Assembly (NCBI RefSeq): GCF_000717645.1
Contig: NZ_JNZZ01000021.1
Coordinates: forward strand, 1 to 64,000
Direction: 5' to 3'
From: Streptomyces californicus
GTDB taxonomy: Bacteria; Actinomycetota; Actinomycetes; Streptomycetales; Streptomycetaceae
DNA: 64,000 nucleotides
Both the position numbers and the translations under genes were made by a program. This document shows, piece after piece, positions 18,883 through 27,867 of the stretch; within the stretch, counting starts at the first letter, position 1; each line of letters starts with the position of its first letter. The notes beneath the pieces are model-generated. The model had not been told where the DNA came from and did no database searches. It was given only the letters and a program-made list of their open reading frames with translations.

Positions 18883-19635
18883 GTGAACTCCAGCGACCGC
18901 ACCCCCGCCGACCTGCTGCGATCCGCCCTCGCCGCGGACCCCGCCCGCCCCCTGGTCACCTTCTACGACGACGCCACCGGAGAGCGCGTCGAACTCTCGG
19001 TGGCCACCTTCGCCAATTGGGTGGCCAAGACCGCCAATCTGCTCCAGGGCGACCTCGCCGCCGAGCCCGGCGACCGGCTCGCGCTGCTGCTGCCCGCGCA
19101 CTGGCAGACCGCGGTCTGGCTGCTCGCCTGTTCCTCCGTCGGGGTCGTCGCCGACGTGCAGGGCGACCCGGCCGCCGCCGACCTGGTGGTGACCGGCCCG
19201 GACACCCTGGAGCGGGCGAGGGCCTGCCGGGGCGAGCGCGTCGCCCTCGCGCTGCGGCCGCTGGGCGGCCGCTTCCCGCAGCCGCCCGAGGGGTTCGCGG
19301 ACTACGCGGTGGAGGCGCCGAGCCAGGGCGACCGCTTCGCGCCGTTCGCCCCGGTGGACCCCGACGGGCCCGCGCTGGCCGTCGACGGGGTCGAGCTGAC
19401 GGGTGCGCAGCTCGTCGCCCGGGCCCGTGAGGACGCCGCGACCCTCGGTCTCGCGCCCGGATCCCGGCTGCTCAGCGGACGGACGTACGACACCTGGGAC
19501 GGGCTGAGCGCCGGGCTCTTCGCGCCGCTGGCCGCCGACGGGTCCGTGGTCCTGTGCCGCCACCTCGGGCAGCTCGACGCGGACGGGCTGGCCAAGCGGG
19601 TCGAGAGCGAGCGGGTCACCGACACTGCGGTATGA
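18883..19635 (+). CDS. TIGR03089 family protein
   Basis: A 250-residue protein of the actinobacterial TIGR03089 family, distantly related to the N-terminal part of AMP-binding (acyl-CoA synthetase-like) enzymes. Motifs seen are DLLRSALAADPARPLVTFYDD, LSVATFANWVAKTANLL, PGDRLALLLPAHWQTAVWLLA and GRTYDTWDGLSAGL. It lacks the ATP-binding core loop and C-terminal domain, so it is unlikely to adenylate by itself. GTG 18883 begins the conserved region. A family member lies beside an LCP gene in other actinobacteria, as here, but its function is unknown. Confidence 0.82.
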   Translation: MNSSDRTPADLLRSALAADPARPLVTFYDDATGERVELSVATFANWVAKTANLLQGDLAAEPGDRLALLLPAHWQTAVWLLACSSVGVVADVQGDPAAADLVVTGPDTLERARACRGERVALALRPLGGRFPQPPEGFADYAVEAPSQGDRFAPFAPVDPDGPALAVDGVELTGAQLVARAREDAATLGLAPGSRLLSGRTYDTWDGLSAGLFAPLAADGSVVLCRHLGQLDADGLAKRVESERVTDTAV

Positions 19636-19823
19636 CAAGCGCTCCGCGTCCACTCGTCCGGCCCACAGCGGGCCGAGTCCTCAATGATCGGCACCCGCGC
19701 GGGTAGATGATCGAGCGGTACAGACCACTCTCCTTGCCGTGCACAACCAAGCGTGAGTTTCAGCCGTCTACTCCTGCGACCGGCGGCCCCTCGCGCCGCC
19801 GAACGTGAAGGATGGACGCAGAC

Positions 19824-21401
19824 GTGACCGACAGTGCTGGCCCGCCGTCCGACCCGGACCACCAGGCCGGGGACACACCGCAGGGCAGGTCGCAGGAGAA
19901 GTCAGGACCCGAGGGCCCGCCCCCCGGGGACGGCGGTGAGGGGCGGACCGCGAGCCCCGGGGAGGCCGGGAAGCCGACGGGCGCCGGGAAAGCCGAGAAG
20001 CCCGCGGACGCCGAGAAGCCCGCGGCCGCCGGGGAAGCCACCGGGAGCAGCGCCGAAGCGGCGGGCGACGCGCAGGCCGAAAGCAGCGCGAAGGCCGAGG
20101 GCGACGCGAAGGCCCAGCACGCCGCCGGAGCCGGAGCCGCGACCGGCGCCGAAGCCGGTAAGGGCGCGCGAGCCGACGCCCCCGGCACGGCAGCCGGGCC
20201 CGGCTCCGGTGTGCAGACCTGGGCCGACCATCCCAAGGACGGCGTCGTCGTCGCGCGCAGACGGCGCTGGGTGCGCTGGTCCGCGCTCGCCGCCTCGTTC
20301 CTCGTCCTGGTCGCCGCCGGGGTCGGCTGGTGGATGTACCGGAAGCTCGACGGGAACATCACCACCGACACGGGCGCCGCCGCCGAGCTCAAGGCGTACG
20401 AGAGGGAGCGGCCGACGCCGGTCGTGACGAACGCCCAGAACATCCTGCTCATCGGCTCGGACAGCCGGGCCGGGGAGAACCGCGAGTACGGCCGGGACGA
20501 CGGCGGCAGCCAGCGTTCCGACACGACGATCCTGCTGCACCTCGCGGCGGACCGGAAGAGCGCGACGGCGGTGTCCCTCCCCCGCGACCTCATGGTGGAG
20601 ATCCCCGGCTGCCGCACGGCGGACGACGAGAAGTCGCGCGAGCGCTTCGCGCAGTTCAACTCGGCGTTCGAGACGGGCGGCACCGCCTGCACGATCCGTA
20701 CCGTGGAGCGGATGACCGGCATCCGGATCGACCACCACATGGTCGTCGACTTCAACGGCTTCAAGGACATGGTCGACGCCGTCGACGGGGTCGAGATCTG
20801 CCTCAAGAAGCCGATCAACGACAAGGACGCGCACCTGGAGCTTCCGGCGGGCCGGCAGACGCTGAACGGCGAGGAGGCGCTCGGCTACGTACGGGCGCGC
20901 AAGACCCTCGGCAACGGCAGCGACACCGAACGCATGGAGCGCCAGCAGCAGTTCCTGGGGGCGCTGGTCAACAAGATGCAGAGCAACGGCGTCCTGCTCA
21001 ACCCGACGCGGCTCTACCCGGTGCTCGACGCGGCGACCAAGTCGCTGACCACGGACCCGGGCCTCGACTCGCTGCGCGACCTGTACGACCTGGTGCGCGG
21101 GATGCGCGATGTGCCCACCGACCAGGTGCAGTTCCTGACCGTGCCCAGGCAGCCGTACCGCCAGGACCCGAACCGGGACGAACTCGTCGAACCGGACGCA
21201 GGTGAGCTGTTCAAGCAACTCCGCGAGGACAAGCCCGTCGCGGTGGTCCCGGCCGACGAACTGGAGCGAGCGCGCCAGGACCAGGAAAAGGGAGAGGCGC
21301 GGGAACAGGACGGGAAGCCGGACGACGCCGGCTCCGAAAGTCCGACGCCCACACCCACCTATTCGGGGTCGAGTGCGGCGGACGACCTGTGCAAGCAGTA
21401 A
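19824..21401 (+). CDS. LCP (LytR-CpsA-Psr) family protein 1
   Basis: A 525-residue membrane-anchored phosphotransferase-type protein expected to attach glycopolymers from lipid carriers to peptidoglycan. A cytoplasmic Pro/Gly/Ala/Lys-rich head of about 145 residues precedes one membrane span (SALAASFLVLVAAGVGWWMY) and the external LCP domain: NILLIGSDSRAGE, LHLAADRKSATAVSLPRDLM, RIDHHMVVDFNGFKDMVDAV, then YVRARKTLGNGSDTERMERQ. The conserved Arg/Asp set for pyrophosphate-lipid binding is present. It lacks a LytR_C tail and ends in a short acidic stretch. GTG 19824 is preferred because GAAGGA lies 11 bases before it; ATG 19812 directly abuts that site. It is first of the five LCP genes. Confidence 0.9.
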   Translation: MTDSAGPPSDPDHQAGDTPQGRSQEKSGPEGPPPGDGGEGRTASPGEAGKPTGAGKAEKPADAEKPAAAGEATGSSAEAAGDAQAESSAKAEGDAKAQHAAGAGAATGAEAGKGARADAPGTAAGPGSGVQTWADHPKDGVVVARRRRWVRWSALAASFLVLVAAGVGWWMYRKLDGNITTDTGAAAELKAYERERPTPVVTNAQNILLIGSDSRAGENREYGRDDGGSQRSDTTILLHLAADRKSATAVSLPRDLMVEIPGCRTADDEKSRERFAQFNSAFETGGTACTIRTVERMTGIRIDHHMVVDFNGFKDMVDAVDGVEICLKKPINDKDAHLELPAGRQTLNGEEALGYVRARKTLGNGSDTERMERQQQFLGALVNKMQSNGVLLNPTRLYPVLDAATKSLTTDPGLDSLRDLYDLVRGMRDVPTDQVQFLTVPRQPYRQDPNRDELVEPDAGELFKQLREDKPVAVVPADELERARQDQEKGEAREQDGKPDDAGSESPTPTPTYSGSSAADDLCKQ

Positions 21402-21625
21402 AGCAATTGCCAAGACACAGAACAAAATCGACGCGTAATGGGAAGAATGCCCGGTTGTAAGGGGCGTGGAATGTGTCACGCACGTCGCTCGACACGGAAT
21501 CGGCCGGATAGTGTGACGCGATCCGGTGCTTCCGGCCGTCAGGTCGTGCACTGCTGGAGCGAAGGAACGAGCGCCTTGCCGGGGGAGGGCGCCTCGCGTG
21601 GCACCGACGGAGGACGCAGGCAACC

Positions 21626-23407
21626 GTGGACGCGCACAGTCGTGGACGGGCGGACGGTATCGACCCCGCCGACCAGTGGGTGCTCAACCCGCAGACCGGC
21701 AATTACGAATTGCGACTGGATCACTCCACAGGGGAGTCGGGTGATGCGTCCGGAGCCGCCGCGGGATCCTCGCGAACGGCGACGGCCGAGGGGGGCGGCC
21801 GTCGCGCCGCACGCGAAAGCGGCTCGCGGACGCGTACGCGGGAGGACGACGCGGCCGGAAAGCGCCGCGAGGTGGTCCCGGGCCAGCGCTCCCGCCGCGG
21901 CTCCCAGGGGACGCGCGGTGCGGCCGCCGAGCCGCCCGCGGCCGGCCGCCGGAAGCGCAAGCCCCAGAAGTCGCGCAGGAAGAAGGCGCTGCTGTGGACG
22001 GGCGGCGTGCTGGCGTTCGTCGTGGTCGGCACCTCGGTCGGCGCGTACGTCGTCTACCAGAAGCTCAACGGGAACATCGACGCCATCGACGTGGGCGACG
22101 CGGGCAGCAAGAGCGTCGTCACCGACGGCCCGATAAACATCCTGGTCATCGGCACCGACAAGCGGACCGGCAAGGGGAACGAGGGCTACGGCGACAAGGG
22201 CAGCATGGGCCACGCCGACACGAACATCCTGTTCCACGTCTCCGAGGACCGCACCAACGCGACGGCGATGAGCATCCCGCGCGACCTGATGACCGAGATC
22301 CCCGAGTGCGAGACGAAGCAGCAGGACGGCAGCACGACCGCCATCCCCGGCACCGCCAGCGCGCGCTTCAACACCAGCCTCGGGCAGAACGGCCGCGACC
22401 CCGGCTGCACGATGAAGACGGTCGAGAACATCACGGGCGTCAAGCCGGACCACTTCATGATGGTCGACTTCAACGCGGTCAAGGAGCTGACCACCGCGGT
22501 CGGCGGCGTCAAGGTCTGCATGGCCAAGCCGATCGACGACCCGAAGTCCCATCTGAAGCTGCCCCAGGGCGAGTCGAAGGTGCAGGGCGAGGAGGCGCTG
22601 GGCCTGCTGCGTACGCGCGACAGCTTCGGCAACCGGAGCGACCTCGACCGGATCAAGGTGCAGCAGCAGTTCCTCGGCTCGATGATCCGCGAGATGAAGT
22701 CGAGCGACACCCTGACCAACCCGAAGAAGCTCTACAAGCTGGCCGACGCCGCCACCAACGCTCTGACCGTCGACTCGGCCATCGCCGACGCGAAGAAGCT
22801 GATGACGCTCGCCCAGGAGATCTCGAAGGTCGACACGAAGAACATCACCTTCGTCACGATGCCGGTCATAGACAACCCGGCCGAGCCGAAGCCCGTCACC
22901 GTGGTCGTGGACCCGACCAAGGGCGACCAGCTCTTCGCGATGATGCGCTCCGACACCTCGCTGACCGAGGTCAAGCAGAAGGAGAAGGCCGCCAAGAGCA
23001 AGCAGGCGGCTCTGCTCAAGGGCCCGAAGGCCGCTCCCGCCGACGTACGGGTGGACGTCCTCAACGGCGGCGAGATCCCCGGTGCGGCCGGTTCGACCGT
23101 CACCTGGCTCCAGAACGAGCAGGGGGTGCTGAAGTCCGCCAACAAGGCCAACGCACCCGAGAAGGCCGACAAGACGACGTTGGAGTACGCGCCCAACCAG
23201 GCCGACCAGGCCCGGGCGCTCGCCGAGATGATGGGGCTGCCCGCCACGGCCATGAAGCAGGGCACCGCCGACGCCGAGGGGCTGGAGGCGATGGTGCTCA
23301 CGCTGGGGGCGGACTTCAAGGGCGCCGGGCAGCTCATCACCGGACCGGCGAAGGCTCCGGAGGGCGTCGAGCAAGCACGCGCCGACAAGGCGGTATGCGC
23401 CAAGTGA
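21626..23407 (+). CDS. LCP family protein 2 with LytR_C-like tail
   Basis: 593 residues. The N-terminus contains DQWVLNPQTGNYELRL, then an Arg/Ser/Gly-rich basic cytoplasmic head. A single span (LLWTGGVLAFVVVGTSVGAYVVY) leads to the LCP domain (INILVIGTDKRTGKGNEGYG, DTNILFHVSEDRTNATAMSIPRDLM, KPDHFMMVDFNAVKELTTAV, LLRTRDSFGNRSDLDRIKVQ). A C-terminal LytR_C-type domain starts near VRVDVLNGGEIPGAAG. The start is GTG 21626 with AGGA upstream. A 38-base gap to LCP3 suggests cotranscription. Confidence 0.9.
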   Translation: MDAHSRGRADGIDPADQWVLNPQTGNYELRLDHSTGESGDASGAAAGSSRTATAEGGGRRAARESGSRTRTREDDAAGKRREVVPGQRSRRGSQGTRGAAAEPPAAGRRKRKPQKSRRKKALLWTGGVLAFVVVGTSVGAYVVYQKLNGNIDAIDVGDAGSKSVVTDGPINILVIGTDKRTGKGNEGYGDKGSMGHADTNILFHVSEDRTNATAMSIPRDLMTEIPECETKQQDGSTTAIPGTASARFNTSLGQNGRDPGCTMKTVENITGVKPDHFMMVDFNAVKELTTAVGGVKVCMAKPIDDPKSHLKLPQGESKVQGEEALGLLRTRDSFGNRSDLDRIKVQQQFLGSMIREMKSSDTLTNPKKLYKLADAATNALTVDSAIADAKKLMTLAQEISKVDTKNITFVTMPVIDNPAEPKPVTVVVDPTKGDQLFAMMRSDTSLTEVKQKEKAAKSKQAALLKGPKAAPADVRVDVLNGGEIPGAAGSTVTWLQNEQGVLKSANKANAPEKADKTTLEYAPNQADQARALAEMMGLPATAMKQGTADAEGLEAMVLTLGADFKGAGQLITGPAKAPEGVEQARADKAVCAK

Positions 23408-23444
23408 CACCGGGTCACCGCGCCGCAGCGGAAATCTGAACAGC

Positions 23445-25214
23445 ATGGGGGGTCCGGTGGGACGGAGCAGCACGCCCGGGGAGCGGACGCGGTCACGCGT
23501 ACGCCGCGCCGACCGAGCCGATGAACTCGGCTGGGACGAGAGCCTGTACGAGAAGGGCGGCGAGGCGCCGGGGGGCGCCGCGGGGGACGCCGGCCGCGGC
23601 CCGGAGGCGGCCTCGGGCGCGGAGCCGAAGGCGAAGAGGTCCGAGGGCGGCGGCCGCCGGTCGGCGCAGGGCCGGCGGGGAGGCGGGGGCGGCGCCCGGG
23701 GCGCCAGCAGCCGCCGCGCGCCCAAGAGCCCCAAGCGGCGCGTCCTGCGCTGGAGCGCCACCGTGCTCGCCGTGCTGATACTCGGTACCGGGGCGACCGG
23801 TTACCTCTACTACGAGCACCTCAACGGCAACATCAAGAAAGAGGATCTGACCCTCGGCGACAAGCAGATGGCCGACCACAAGGCCAACGCCGCCGGGCAG
23901 ACCCCGATCAACATCCTGCTCATCGGTTCCGACGCCCGGGACTCCAAGGCCAACCAGAAGCTGGGCGGGGCCAAGGAGACCTTCGGAGCACCGCCGCTCG
24001 CCGACGTGCAGATGCTGCTCCACATATCGGCGGACCGCAGCAACCTCTCGGTGATCAGCATGCCGCGCGACACGATGCTGAAGATGCCCAAGTGCACGGC
24101 CCCCGACGGCAAGGTCTTCCCGGCCAGCCAGGGTGACGTGCAGACCAACGAGAGCCTGGGACGCGGCGGCCCGGGGTGCACCGTGGCCACCTGGTACGAG
24201 CTGACCGGCATCCGCATCGACCACTTCATGATGATCGACTTCGCGGGGGTGGTGTCCATGGCCGACGCCATCGGCGGTGTCCCGGTCTGCGTCGACGCCA
24301 ACATCAACTCGCGGGGGCGGGACGGCAAGGGCTCCGGTCTCAAGCTGGAGAAGGGCACCACGTCCGTCCAGGGCGAGCAGGCCCTCCAGTGGCTGCGCAC
24401 CCGGTACGGCTTCGAGGACAACACCGACCTGGGCCGGGCGAAGGCCCAGCACATGTACATGAACTCGATGGTCCGCGAGCTGCGCAAGGGCACCAAGCTG
24501 ACCGACCCGGCGAAGTTGATGAACCTCGCGGAGGCGGCCACCGACGCGCTGACCGTCGACAAGGGCCTCGACACGGTCAAGAAGCTCTACGACCTGGCCG
24601 AGGAGTTCAAGAAGGTCCCCACGAAGCGCATCACGATGTCGACCATGCCGAACGTGTACGGCACCGGTGTGAACAACGGCCGGGTCTACCCGAAGGCCGG
24701 TGACGCGGAGCAGTTGTTCCGGATGGTCCGCGACGATGTGCCGCTGGACGGCAAGGGGTCGAAGCGGAAGAAGCCGGTGGCGGAGGCGAAGGACCCGTCC
24801 GCCCCGGTCGGCGAGATCGTGGTCGCCGTACGCAACGCCACCGCGAGCGACCAGCAGGGGCCGGCGTCGGGCCGGGCGCGGGAGGTCGCGGACCAGTTGA
24901 CGGAGGCGGGGTTCGCGCGGACGACCGTCGACGCGAACAACGTGACCGGGGTGGCGCGGACGACGGTCCTGTTCCCGAGCGCGGACCTGGAGGGCGACGC
25001 GCAGGCCGTGGCCAAGGCCCTCGGCGTTCCGGTGTCGCAGGTGAAGAGGTCCACCGACGTCTCGGGGATCTCGCTCGCCGTGGGGGCGGACTGGCGCGAG
25101 GACGGGGCCTATCCGGTGTCGAAGGGCACGGAGAAAACCCCGGAGTCGGCGGGCGCGCTCAACGGCGACGACGACAAGGCGTGCATGAAGGTGAATCCGA
25201 ACTACACCTGGTGA
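23445..25214 (+). CDS. LCP family protein 3 with LytR_C-like tail
   Basis: 589 residues with the same plan as LCP2. The head begins with a basic stretch and DELGWDESLYEKGGEAPGG, the span is VLAVLILGTGATGYLYYEHL, and the LCP domain has INILLIGSDARDSKANQ, VISMPRDTMLKMPKC, RIDHFMMIDFAGVVSMADAI and LRTRYGFEDNTDLGRAKAQ. A LytR_C-type domain begins near EIVVAVRNATASDQQG. Its closest resemblance is to LCP2, which suggests recent tandem duplication. ATG 23445 is listed; GTG 23457 follows a GGGGGG tract and is a plausible alternative. A terminator-like hairpin follows the gene. Confidence 0.9.
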   Translation: MGGPVGRSSTPGERTRSRVRRADRADELGWDESLYEKGGEAPGGAAGDAGRGPEAASGAEPKAKRSEGGGRRSAQGRRGGGGGARGASSRRAPKSPKRRVLRWSATVLAVLILGTGATGYLYYEHLNGNIKKEDLTLGDKQMADHKANAAGQTPINILLIGSDARDSKANQKLGGAKETFGAPPLADVQMLLHISADRSNLSVISMPRDTMLKMPKCTAPDGKVFPASQGDVQTNESLGRGGPGCTVATWYELTGIRIDHFMMIDFAGVVSMADAIGGVPVCVDANINSRGRDGKGSGLKLEKGTTSVQGEQALQWLRTRYGFEDNTDLGRAKAQHMYMNSMVRELRKGTKLTDPAKLMNLAEAATDALTVDKGLDTVKKLYDLAEEFKKVPTKRITMSTMPNVYGTGVNNGRVYPKAGDAEQLFRMVRDDVPLDGKGSKRKKPVAEAKDPSAPVGEIVVAVRNATASDQQGPASGRAREVADQLTEAGFARTTVDANNVTGVARTTVLFPSADLEGDAQAVAKALGVPVSQVKRSTDVSGISLAVGADWREDGAYPVSKGTEKTPESAGALNGDDDKACMKVNPNYTW

Positions 25215-25240
25215 CGTAACAGGGGAACGCGCGTACGGAC

Positions 25241-25269
25241 GGGGTCCCACCGCTGGAACGGTGGGGCCC
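25241..25269 (+). terminator. hairpin terminator after LCP3
   Basis: GGGGTCCCACCG and CGGTGGGGCCC form an 11-pair stem (one G-T pair) around a six-base loop, 27 bases after the LCP3 stop. It separates LCP3 from LCP4. Confidence 0.6.
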
Positions 25270-25445
25270 TTCGCCGTGTTCGCGGCCGTGGCGCGTCAGC
25301 TTTCGGCCGCCGCGTTACCGCGAACGGGGGATAGCGGAGCGTGCCGCCGGGTCGCGGGCCGGGGCGGAGATCGTATGGGCCTAACGTGCGATGGTCCCCT
25401 TGCACCGCAGAGGTGTCTCCCTTGCGCCCCGGAGGTGTCTCCCCC

Positions 25446-26957
25446 GTGCCCGTGCCGCAGCGTCCGCAGCGCCCGCCGCAGTCCCGTCCCGCTCCCCCGC
25501 GCCGCCGTCCGCCGCAGGGCACGCGGCCGGTGCGCTCCCGGAAGCAGGACGAGCGCCCGCGCTGGGGCATGCGGGTGGCCATCGGTCTCTCGGTGCTGGT
25601 GCTGGGGGCGGGCGGGATCGGCCACGCTCTGGTGAGCGGCCTGGAGGACGGGATCGGCCGGGTCGATCCGTTCAAGGACATGAAGAACCGTCCGCAGGGG
25701 GGCCACGGCACGAACCTGCTGCTCGTCGGCACCGACGGCCGGGACACGATCACCAAGGAGGAGAAGAAGAAGTACCGGCTGGGCGGCGCGCCCTGCCACT
25801 GCACCGACACGATCATGCTGGTCCATCTGTCGGCCGACCGGCGGCGGGCGAGCGTGGTCAGCCTCCCCCGCGACAGTTACGCCGAGATGCCCGCCCACAC
25901 CGACCGCACCACGGGCGAACGCCACGAGAGCCACCCGGTGAAGCTGAACGCGGCGTACGCGGAGGGTGGGCCGACCCTGACCGTGCGGACCGTCGAGAAC
26001 ATGACCAAGGTCAAGATCGACCACTATCTGGAGGTCGACTTCACCAGCTTCATGAAGACGGTGGACGCGGTCGGCGGGGTCGAGATCTGCACGGCTCGGC
26101 CGATGAAGGACGCGTACACGGGGCTGGATCTGCCCGCCGGCACCCATGAGCTGAACGGCGGCCAGGCGCTCCAGTACGTGCGCTCGCGCCATGTGGACGT
26201 GGCGGCCGACCTGGGCCGGATGGAGCGCCAGCAGAAGTTCATGGCGGCGCTGATCAAGCAGGCGACGAGCAGCGGGGTGCTGCTGAACCCGGTGCGGTTC
26301 CGGGAGGTCTCGACGACAGTGCTCGGCTCGGTCCGGGCCGACAAGGGCTTCGGTACGGAGCAGATGCTGGCGCTGGGCAAGGCGATGAAGGGCTTCGGGC
26401 CGGCCTCGTCGGAGTTCGCCTCCGTGCCCGTGGGCGATCCGAGCTTCCCGGTCAAGGGCATCGGCTCGACGGTCCGGTGGGACGCGGAGAAGTCGGAGAA
26501 GCTGTTCGCGGATCTGCGGGAGGACAAGCCGCTGGCCCCGCCGAAGCCGAAACCGGCGGCCGGGGCGGAGAAGCAGGCCGCGGGCACGCTGGTGGACGTC
26601 GCGCCGAAGGAGATCCGGGTGCAGGTCTACAACGGGACCCCGAAGGACGGTCTGGGCCGGTCCGTGGACGAGGCGCTGCGGGCCACCGGCTTCGCGACCA
26701 CGCAGGCCCCGCTCAACGGGGAGACCCGGGACCGGGAGCGGACGCTCGTGGAGTACGACCCGCGCTGGGACCGCTCGGCGAAGTCGCTGGCCGCGGCGCT
26801 GCCCGGGAGCGAGCTGAAGCCGGTGAAGGACCAGGGGCCGCAGATGCGGGTGACGGTGGGCTCGGACTTCACGAAGGTGCACCCGGTGAAGGCGGAGAGC
26901 CGGCAGACGGCGGGCGACTTCTCCCCGGTGCGGGGGGACGAGGTGGTGTGCCCGTAG
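25446..26957 (+). CDS. LCP family protein 4 with LytR_C-like tail
   Basis: 503 residues. A short Pro/Arg/Gln head (VPVPQRPQRPPQSRP) precedes a span (MRVAIGLSVLVLGAGGIGHAL) and the LCP domain (NLLLVGTDGRDTI, MLVHLSADRRRASVVSLPRDSY, KIDHYLEVDFTSFMKTVDAV, YVRSRHVDVAADLGRMERQ). A LytR_C-type domain starts near EIRVQVYNGTPKDGLG. An unusual Cys-His-Cys cluster (GGAPCHCTDTIM) sits beside the active region. GTG 25446 is chosen because GGAGG lies ten bases upstream; the same frame opens earlier. It is separated from LCP3 by a terminator, so it likely has its own promoter. Confidence 0.88.
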   Translation: MPVPQRPQRPPQSRPAPPRRRPPQGTRPVRSRKQDERPRWGMRVAIGLSVLVLGAGGIGHALVSGLEDGIGRVDPFKDMKNRPQGGHGTNLLLVGTDGRDTITKEEKKKYRLGGAPCHCTDTIMLVHLSADRRRASVVSLPRDSYAEMPAHTDRTTGERHESHPVKLNAAYAEGGPTLTVRTVENMTKVKIDHYLEVDFTSFMKTVDAVGGVEICTARPMKDAYTGLDLPAGTHELNGGQALQYVRSRHVDVAADLGRMERQQKFMAALIKQATSSGVLLNPVRFREVSTTVLGSVRADKGFGTEQMLALGKAMKGFGPASSEFASVPVGDPSFPVKGIGSTVRWDAEKSEKLFADLREDKPLAPPKPKPAAGAEKQAAGTLVDVAPKEIRVQVYNGTPKDGLGRSVDEALRATGFATTQAPLNGETRDRERTLVEYDPRWDRSAKSLAAALPGSELKPVKDQGPQMRVTVGSDFTKVHPVKAESRQTAGDFSPVRGDEVVCP

Positions 26958-26975
26958 GCGACGCGGGGGCGGGCC

Positions 26976-27075
26976 GGGTCAGGTCGGACCGGGGCGGGAC
27001 GGGTCGGGTCGGGTCGGGTTGAACGGGTCGTCGGTCACGTACGGGGGCGGTCGGGGCGGGACGGGCCGGGTCGGC
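26976..27075. repeat. GGGTC-type simple repeat between convergent genes
   Basis: The 223-base gap between LCP4 and the thioesterase gene contains GGGTC/GGGCC-type pentamer repeats, with four tandem copies of CGGGT near 27001-27019. No gene is seen in the gap. Confidence 0.5.
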
Positions 27076-27180
27076 GTACGGCTTGAGGCGCGTACGGCCC
27101 CGGACGCACAGGCGACACGTGCGGTCCGGGTAGCGGCTCGGCCGTTCGCCGTCCCCCGTTCGCCGTCCCCCGGTCCGCGC

Positions 27181-27750
27181 TCAGTCGTCGATGCCGTCCG
27201 CGGCCCGCTTCTCGCGCAGTTCCTTGATCGCGCGGCGGCGGGCCAGCCGGTGCGTGCGCCGGATCTGCGCCTCCTGGTAGCGCCGCTTGTCGCGCTCGGT
27301 CTCGGGGATCACCGGTGGTACGCGGCGGGGCTTGCCGTCCCCGTCGACGGCGGCGAAGACCAGATAGGCGCTGCCGACCTGCTGGGCGGGGGTCGACTCG
27401 TTCCAGCGCTCGGCCATCACGCGGACGCCGACCTCCATCGAGGAGCGGCCGGTCCAGTTGACCTGGGCCTTCACATGGACCAGGTCACCGACGCGGACCG
27501 GCTCCAGGAAGACCATCTCGTCCATCGACGCCGTCACGGCGGGACCGCCGGAATGGCGGCCGGCCACCGCGCCCGCCGCGTCGTCGACCAGTTTCATGAT
27601 CACGCCGCCGTGCACCGTCCCGAGGAGGTTGGTGTCGCTCCCGGTCATGATGTGGCTGAGGGTCGTCCGGGACGCCGCAGTCGGCTTGCCCGGAATCTCT
27701 TCCTCTGAGCGGTTGGCCGGTTCTGTTACGCCAGTGGCCTGATCTGTCAT
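27181..27750 (-). CDS. acyl-CoA thioesterase (hotdog fold)
   Basis: A 189-residue BACH-like hotdog thioesterase that hydrolyses acyl-CoA to free acid and CoA. Motifs include LSHIMTGSDTNLLGTVHGGVIMKLVDDAAG (given in part: the catalytic-region NLLGTVHGG helix) and VRVGDLVHVKAQVNWTGRSSMEVGVRV (central strand pair). A highly basic C-terminal helix (RRYQEAQIRRTHRLARRRAIKELR in part) is unusual and may bind nucleotide or nucleic acid. ATG 27750 begins MTDQATGVTEP. It sits opposite and between LCP4 and LCP5; a divergent promoter is shared with LCP5. No link to cell-wall assembly is evident. Confidence 0.87.
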   Translation of the reverse strand: MTDQATGVTEPANRSEEEIPGKPTAASRTTLSHIMTGSDTNLLGTVHGGVIMKLVDDAAGAVAGRHSGGPAVTASMDEMVFLEPVRVGDLVHVKAQVNWTGRSSMEVGVRVMAERWNESTPAQQVGSAYLVFAAVDGDGKPRRVPPVIPETERDKRRYQEAQIRRTHRLARRRAIKELREKRAADGIDD

Positions 27751-27867
27751 ACCGTCCACCTTATGCGGGCCGCGCGATCCCGCAGAATGCATCAGGTTGG
27801 CAACAGCCCTGGTGCGATTTCCCTTACACCCTGTAATAGCTGTGGGCCGGGACGGCACACTGTTCGG

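Noticed and set aside
25409..25442. Repeat of GAGGTGTCTCCC around the LCP4 start as a regulatory operator
   Set aside because: Only two copies, 23 bases apart, one of which is the ribosome-binding region; it is more simply explained as local duplication.
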